This document shows positions 59,890 through 64,000 of a DNA stretch of 64,000 nt, piece after piece (positions within the stretch are counted from its first letter, which is position 1; every line of letters starts with the position of its first letter). The position numbers and the translations under genes are program-made. Below the pieces are notes generated by a model. The model was not told the origin of the DNA and made no database searches. It worked only from the letters and a program-made list of their open reading frames with translations. Source of the DNA: Pelomonas nitida (lineage in GTDB: Bacteria; Pseudomonadota; Gammaproteobacteria; Burkholderiales; Burkholderiaceae_C); assembly GCF_043555975.1 (NCBI RefSeq), contig NZ_JBIGIA010000014.1, positions 62,001 through 126,000 on the forward strand, given 5' to 3'.

Positions 59890-60690
59890 ATGTCCACCAT
59901 CAAATTTCAAAGCATCGGACGTTGGCTGGCCCCCGTGCTGTTCAGCGTCGGGGCCCAGGCCCATTCGCCTTATCTCAAGCCCAACGCCTTCGCGGCCGAC
60001 GAGCAGCGCAAGCACGTCACGGTCGAGGCGTCCTTCGCCGAAGGCGATCTGCGGCCGGATGTGGCGATGAAGTCCGATGCCTTTCAGGTGCTCGGTCCCG
60101 ATGGCAAGTCCCAGGCCCTGGTTCCGGCGGCGGTGTTGAAGGACGCCAGCTTTCTCGAGGTGCCGCTGTCTGCGGGCAACGGCACTTATCTGATTTCGTC
60201 CGGCGTGCGCAAGGGGCGTCTGGCGAAGGCGGTGCTGCGTGACGGCAAGGTGCACTTCGTCGAGCGCAAGGAGGAGCAGCAGGCAGGTGACGCCCCGATC
60301 GAAGTGCAGAGCATCACGCGCGCTGATGTCTACGTGACGCGTGGCAAGCCCAGCCTGGCCGATTTCGACGCGCAGGGTGTCGGCATCTACCCCGTCACGC
60401 AACCCTACGACCTTTACGCCGGCGAGACCGTCACGGTTCGCGTGCGCGAGAGCCGCCAGCCGCTTGCCGGCGAGACCGTCAGCGTCATCGCCGACGGCCA
60501 GCACTACGCCAGCCGCAAGCAAGCCGAACTGACGCTCAGCACCAATGCTGCCGGTGAGGTCAGTTTCAAGCCCAGCACGGCGGGCCTGTATCTGCTGCAG
60601 GTGCGCGTGCGCCGGCCATCGGCAGACAACCCGGCGCTGTGGCTGAGCCACACCGCCACGCTCACCATCGAAGTTCAACCCCAACCATGA
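59890..60690 (+). CDS. DUF4198-domain periplasmic protein
   Basis: Exported protein of 266 residues with a signal peptide ending FSVGAQA; the mature protein starts HSPYLKPNAF, typical of DUF4198 proteins, and ends with Ig-like or CNA-B-like beta repeats (YDLYAGETVTVRVRESRQPLAGETVSVIADG). Such proteins are often found beside metal-uptake TonB receptors and may bind a metal with the N-terminal His. The ATG at 59890 is chosen because the signal peptide starts there. The stop overlaps the EF-hand gene start (ATGA). Fur control is suggested by the upstream box. Confidence 0.82.
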   Translation: MSTIKFQSIGRWLAPVLFSVGAQAHSPYLKPNAFAADEQRKHVTVEASFAEGDLRPDVAMKSDAFQVLGPDGKSQALVPAAVLKDASFLEVPLSAGNGTYLISSGVRKGRLAKAVLRDGKVHFVERKEEQQAGDAPIEVQSITRADVYVTRGKPSLADFDAQGVGIYPVTQPYDLYAGETVTVRVRESRQPLAGETVSVIADGQHYASRKQAELTLSTNAAGEVSFKPSTAGLYLLQVRVRRPSADNPALWLSHTATLTIEVQPQP

Positions 60691-61190
60691 CATCCCGCAT
60701 GACTCCGAACCCCCGCCTGCTTGCCGCCCTGCTGGGTGCGGCCCTGTTGCCCGCCATGGCGGCCTCGCATTCGTCAGCCACCTTCATCAGCGAGCAGGAC
60801 TTGAACGGCGACGGCAAGGTGCTGCTGGCCGAATTCAAGCTGGGGCGCCAGGTCGAGTTCGCGCGCATGGACTTCGATGCCGATGGCGTGTTGAGCGAGG
60901 CCGAGTACCTGGGCGAGTTCGAAGGGCGCCTGATGCTGCGCGTCGGCAAGATCGCCGACCCCGAGAAACGTCGCGAGGAGCAGCAGCGCCAGATGCGCCA
61001 GGCCAAGGTGCGTTTCGGCGTGCTGGATGCCGACAAGAACGGCAGCATCAGCCCCGAGGAATTCCAGGCGACCGGCATGCGCATGTTCAACCTGCACGAT
61101 CGCAACCAGGATGGCGTGGTCGACGACACCGACATGAAGCTTGCGGAGCAGGAGCGCAAGGACGGCAAGACAAGCTTCGTGTCGCCCTGA
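60687..61190 (+). CDS. Exported EF-hand calcium-binding protein
   Basis: Protein of 167 residues with a signal peptide ending LLPAMAA and four EF-hand-type loops: DLNGDGKVLLAEF, DFDADGVLSEAEY, DADKNGSISPEEF and DRNQDGVVDDTDM. The first three loops have a Glu in the last binding position; the fourth lacks it and may bind weakly. It should bind calcium or another divalent ion in the periplasm. Its start overlaps the DUF4198 stop, so both are made together, and a TonB receptor gene follows after 330 bases. Confidence 0.87.
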   Translation: MTSRMTPNPRLLAALLGAALLPAMAASHSSATFISEQDLNGDGKVLLAEFKLGRQVEFARMDFDADGVLSEAEYLGEFEGRLMLRVGKIADPEKRREEQQRQMRQAKVRFGVLDADKNGSISPEEFQATGMRMFNLHDRNQDGVVDDTDMKLAEQERKDGKTSFVSP

Positions 61191-61520
61191 AGGCCTGAGA
61201 GGGCGGGAAGCCATTCCGCATGCCCGCCTTGCTGCCCGAAGGCCCCCACTCGTCGTTGCAAATGCTCGCCGTAGCCCGAGCGACGGCTGCGCGGTGCGCC
61301 TAGATTGGGGCGCTGTCGGACGCCTTGTCGGTCGCGCCGAAGTCCCTCTCGCCCTCTGAGTCGCCCCGCTTCTTTCAGCGCCTGCCGCGATTGCGGCAGA
61401 TGCCGTCCCGTAGCCGCCGCCGCGCCGCGGCCACGGCATCTCTTCGTTTCTTTCACTCTCGACAGCCAGCCATCGCGTCGCTTGCGAAGCCAGCCAACAT
61501 GAATTCCTCCAAGGCTTTGC
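61191..61520. other. Intergenic region before the second TonB receptor
   Basis: 330 bases without a gene I can support. A short hairpin CTGCCGC/GCGGCAG lies at 61384-61401. No second Fur box is obvious, so the receptor is either read through from the upstream locus or has its own promoter that I cannot identify. Confidence 0.5.
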
Positions 61521-64000
61521 ATGAACAAGAACATCCCCACCGGCGCCGCGGTTCGCGGCTGCCAGGTTTCCCCGATTGCCACGGCCGCGCGTCAGGCGCT
61601 GTTGCTGATGGCCTTGACGGGTGGCGCCGCCTGGCTGCAGGCCGCTGAGGCGCAGCAGCAGGCAGCTGCCCTCCAGGTGCCGGCCGGGCCGCTGGCCGAT
61701 GCGCTGACGCAGTTCGCCACCCGTGCCGGCGTGTCGCTGCAGGTCGACGCCGCGCTGGTGGCCGGCCGCACGAGCCCGGGCCTGCAGGGGCGTTTCGACG
61801 CGCGCGAAGGCTTTGCCCGGCTGCTGGAAGGCACGGGGCTGGCGGCGCGCGAGCGTTCGCCCGGCCATTGGGTGCTGCAACGCGCCACCGCTGACGCCGG
61901 TGCTCTGCCGGTGGTGCGTGTGACCGCCGCCGAAGAGCGCGCCGAGGCGGGCACGCGGACGGTGCTGACGCTGGACGATGGCGAGCGCAGCGGCGTCACC
62001 AGCTTGGGCGATGTGGCTCGCTACCAGCCGCTCGTGGAAGCGCCGGGCACGACGCTCGGCTCCACGCGGGGCGCCAGTCGCTATGACCGCGGTGGCACGA
62101 CCAACTACAACATCCGCGGCGTCGAAGGCAACCGCGTGGGCCTGGACGTGGACGGTATCGAGATGCCCGATGCCATCAGCCGGGCGCCGCTGACGGCGCG
62201 TTCGGAGGACGGCACCTTCGGCATGGGGCGCGACTTCATCGACCCGGACATGTACGCATCGGTCGACATCCAGTCGGGCACGACCAACTCGCAGCGTTCG
62301 GCCGGCGGCATCGGCGGCGCCGTGAGCTTTCGCAGCAAGTCGCCCGAAGACTTCGTGAGCGCCGGCAAGCCCCTCCATGCGGGCGCCAAGCTCGGCTACA
62401 ACGAGGCCAACAAGAGCTGGACCAAGGGGGCGACTCTCGCGGCAATGGCCGGCAGCGTCGGCGTGTTGCTGAACTACACCCGGCGTGATGGCGAGCAGAC
62501 GGAAAACCACAGCGACACGGTGCCCGCCTACCCGGAAGACTGGCACTCCGACGCGCTGCTGCTCAAGGGTGTGCTGCGCGTGAACCCCGCGCACCGGCTG
62601 GAGCTGGCGGCGGACCTCTACCGCAAGCAGAGCGACTCGACGTTCGACGCCTGGGACACCGCCGCGACCGCCGTCACCGGGCGATCCACGCAGGACGCGC
62701 GCACCCGCCGCGACACCGTCTCGCTGGCGCACACCTGGACGCCCGAGGCCGGTGGCTGGGTCGACCGGTTGCAGACACGCTTCTACCTGCAGAACACCGA
62801 CATGGATGACGCGACGTCCACAGTGACCCTGGCGACACAGGCGCAGATCCTGGAGGCCTCGCGCAACAAGACGCGCCAGCTCGGCTTCTCGACGCTGGGC
62901 GAGAAACGCGTCGGCAACCATGAATTCAAGTTCGGCCTCAATCAGTCGCGGGCCGAGAACGAGCATCCGTTCACCTCGACCGAAGCCTTCGGGGCGGGGC
63001 AGCCGTTCCCGGACACGCTGACCTGGCGCACGGGTGCTTTCGCCGAGGACACCATCAACTTTGACGTGGACGGGCGCCGCCTGGCCGTCGTTCCCGGGCT
63101 GCGCGTGGACCGCATCGAGCCGAGCATCCGCAACGCGGGCAGCTTCGGCAGCACGCGCATCACGCCGCAGGAGCTGGAGGCCATGTACGGGCACGCGCCG
63201 ACGACGACGATCGTCAGCCCGAGCCTGGCCGTGCTGTACGCCTTGCAGCCCAACCTGACGGCCTACGCGCAGTGGAAGCGCGGCGGCCGGGCGCCTACCA
63301 ACAGCGAGATCTTCGGCTACTGGAACAGTGGCGGTGGCACCTATGCCTTGCTGGGCGATCGCAACCTGAAGGCCGAAACCAGCAACGCCTTCGAAGTGGG
63401 GCTGAAGGGCACGCCGGTGCCGGGGGTCACTTTCGCGGCCGCGGTCTTCCACACCGTCTACGACGACTTCATTTCCTACACGCGCTACACGCGGGCCAAC
63501 AACCCGGAGAAGTTCGTCAACATCCAGCCCAGCCTGTCCATCCTGTACCAGGCCGGCAACCGCGACGAGGCGCAGATCACGGGCACCGAGGTCAGCGTGC
63601 GGCTGGAGCATGGCACCTGGGCGCCCGCCGTCCGCGGGCTCTACAGCACGTGGGCGCTGGGCTACAGCAAGGGCAGCTCGAAGTCCAACTACCCGGGCGA
63701 CAAGGACGTGGACCTGGACACGGTGCAGCCGGCCAAGGCCATCGTCGGGGTCGGCTTCGACGCAGCGCGCAAGGCCTGGGGCCTCAACCTGACGGGCACC
63801 TTCGTGCACGGCAAGCAGGCGACCGCCACGAACCGGCAGTCCTTCAGCAACAACCCGGGCGTCGGCCTGACCGACTCGACGACGCAGCTCTATCGCGTGC
63901 CCGGCTTCGGGCGGTTCGACCTGGCCGGCTACTGGCGCGTGGCGCCGAGCCTGCGCCTCACGGCCGGGCTCCTGAACGTGACGGACAAGCGCTACTGGTC
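61521..64000 (+). CDS. TonB-dependent receptor with STN domain, haem/haemoglobin-receptor-like, 3' end outside window
   Basis: Outer-membrane receptor; 826 codons are visible and no stop is reached. After an export signal comes an STN domain (about 51-115, LQVPAGPLADALTQFATRAGV), then a plug with GGTTNYNIRGVEGNRVGLDVDGIEMPDA, a pattern seen in haemoglobin/haem receptors (TonB-hemoglobin group), and barrel strands (LTAYAQWKRGGRAPTNSEIFG, LLGDRNLKAETSNAFEVGLKG). The ATG at 61521 has AAGG seven bases upstream. The STN domain implies FecIR-type signalling, but no sigma/anti-sigma pair lies upstream; it may lie beyond the window. Ligand is inferred as haem or iron chelate. Confidence 0.88.
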   Translation, partial: MNKNIPTGAAVRGCQVSPIATAARQALLLMALTGGAAWLQAAEAQQQAAALQVPAGPLADALTQFATRAGVSLQVDAALVAGRTSPGLQGRFDAREGFARLLEGTGLAARERSPGHWVLQRATADAGALPVVRVTAAEERAEAGTRTVLTLDDGERSGVTSLGDVARYQPLVEAPGTTLGSTRGASRYDRGGTTNYNIRGVEGNRVGLDVDGIEMPDAISRAPLTARSEDGTFGMGRDFIDPDMYASVDIQSGTTNSQRSAGGIGGAVSFRSKSPEDFVSAGKPLHAGAKLGYNEANKSWTKGATLAAMAGSVGVLLNYTRRDGEQTENHSDTVPAYPEDWHSDALLLKGVLRVNPAHRLELAADLYRKQSDSTFDAWDTAATAVTGRSTQDARTRRDTVSLAHTWTPEAGGWVDRLQTRFYLQNTDMDDATSTVTLATQAQILEASRNKTRQLGFSTLGEKRVGNHEFKFGLNQSRAENEHPFTSTEAFGAGQPFPDTLTWRTGAFAEDTINFDVDGRRLAVVPGLRVDRIEPSIRNAGSFGSTRITPQELEAMYGHAPTTTIVSPSLAVLYALQPNLTAYAQWKRGGRAPTNSEIFGYWNSGGGTYALLGDRNLKAETSNAFEVGLKGTPVPGVTFAAAVFHTVYDDFISYTRYTRANNPEKFVNIQPSLSILYQAGNRDEAQITGTEVSVRLEHGTWAPAVRGLYSTWALGYSKGSSKSNYPGDKDVDLDTVQPAKAIVGVGFDAARKAWGLNLTGTFVHGKQATATNRQSFSNNPGVGLTDSTTQLYRVPGFGRFDLAGYWRVAPSLRLTAGLLNVTDKRYW

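Noticed and set aside
61499..61648. Short frame beginning just before the second TonB receptor start
   Set aside because: It overlaps the receptor in another frame and its translation is Arg-rich with no features; the receptor start at 61521 has its own ribosome site.
60774..63809. 1011-codon open frame on the minus strand
   Set aside because: Antisense to the EF-hand gene and second TonB receptor, whose domain motifs are unmistakable.

Overview
The window is a compact, very GC-rich bacterial chromosome segment. Gene content points to a betaproteobacterium of the order Burkholderiales, probably the Roseateles/Mitsuaria/Rubrivivax group. Pointers are a small Trp-rich protein I place in the TIGR04438 family, a PEP-CTERM protein, STN-type TonB receptors with FecI/FecR, and a non-phosphorylative L-fucose pathway. 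The taxonomy is inferred from protein families only. I see no prophage, integrase, transposase or CRISPR array; most of the window is ordinary chromosomal DNA with a few accessory islets.

Layout. 1-7 kb: a 5'-truncated prolyl 4-hydroxylase-like oxygenase, a PAS-LuxR regulator divergent from a 3-oxoacid CoA-transferase pair (scoAB), a gamma-glutamyltransferase, an unusual fusion of a degenerate MazG-like domain with a PIN-like nuclease and a Lys/Ala-rich tail, and dsbB coupled to a RidA-family gene. 7-17 kb: comEC, an S9 peptidase, and a leftward run of a ParB-like gene, DUF58, TgpA-type transglutaminase and mltB. 17-26.4 kb: a complete L-fucose catabolic operon (two SDR dehydrogenases, lactonase, L-fuconate dehydratase, FAH-family hydrolase) with its own sugar ABC transporter and a divergent FadR-type regulator; two operator-like sites lie in the shared promoter region. 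26.4-32.3 kb: a 249-bp element with perfect 22-bp inverted ends, then a Fur-box-controlled FecI/FecR/TonB-receptor system coupled to a MauG-like di-haem peroxidase.

32.3-46.7 kb: a MoxR ATPase, a histone-deacetylase-family enzyme, an MscS channel, a zinc alcohol dehydrogenase, a small secreted four-Cys protein, divergent class I and class II fumarases, a large Tat-type lipoprotein of unknown function, a UPF0114 protein and acetyl-CoA synthetase. The 3' end of acs is followed by a 134-bp tandem repeat that repeats its last codons. 47-53 kb: a PEP-CTERM phytase/esterase-like protein, cytochrome c, lgt, dnaQ, two identical tRNA-Val(CAC) genes, a DUF4337 protein, folA and thyA. 53-59.6 kb: a tripartite RND efflux operon with its TetR regulator as last gene and two dyads at the promoter. 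59.8-64 kb: a Fur-box-preceded locus with a DUF4198 protein, an EF-hand protein and a second STN-containing TonB receptor cut by the window end.

Together the genes show an aerobic heterotroph that scavenges sugar (L-fucose), acetate and ketoacids, has at least two regulated iron or haem uptake loci, and keeps normal cell-envelope and nucleotide housekeeping. Short overlaps of stop and start codons are frequent and mark the transcription units.
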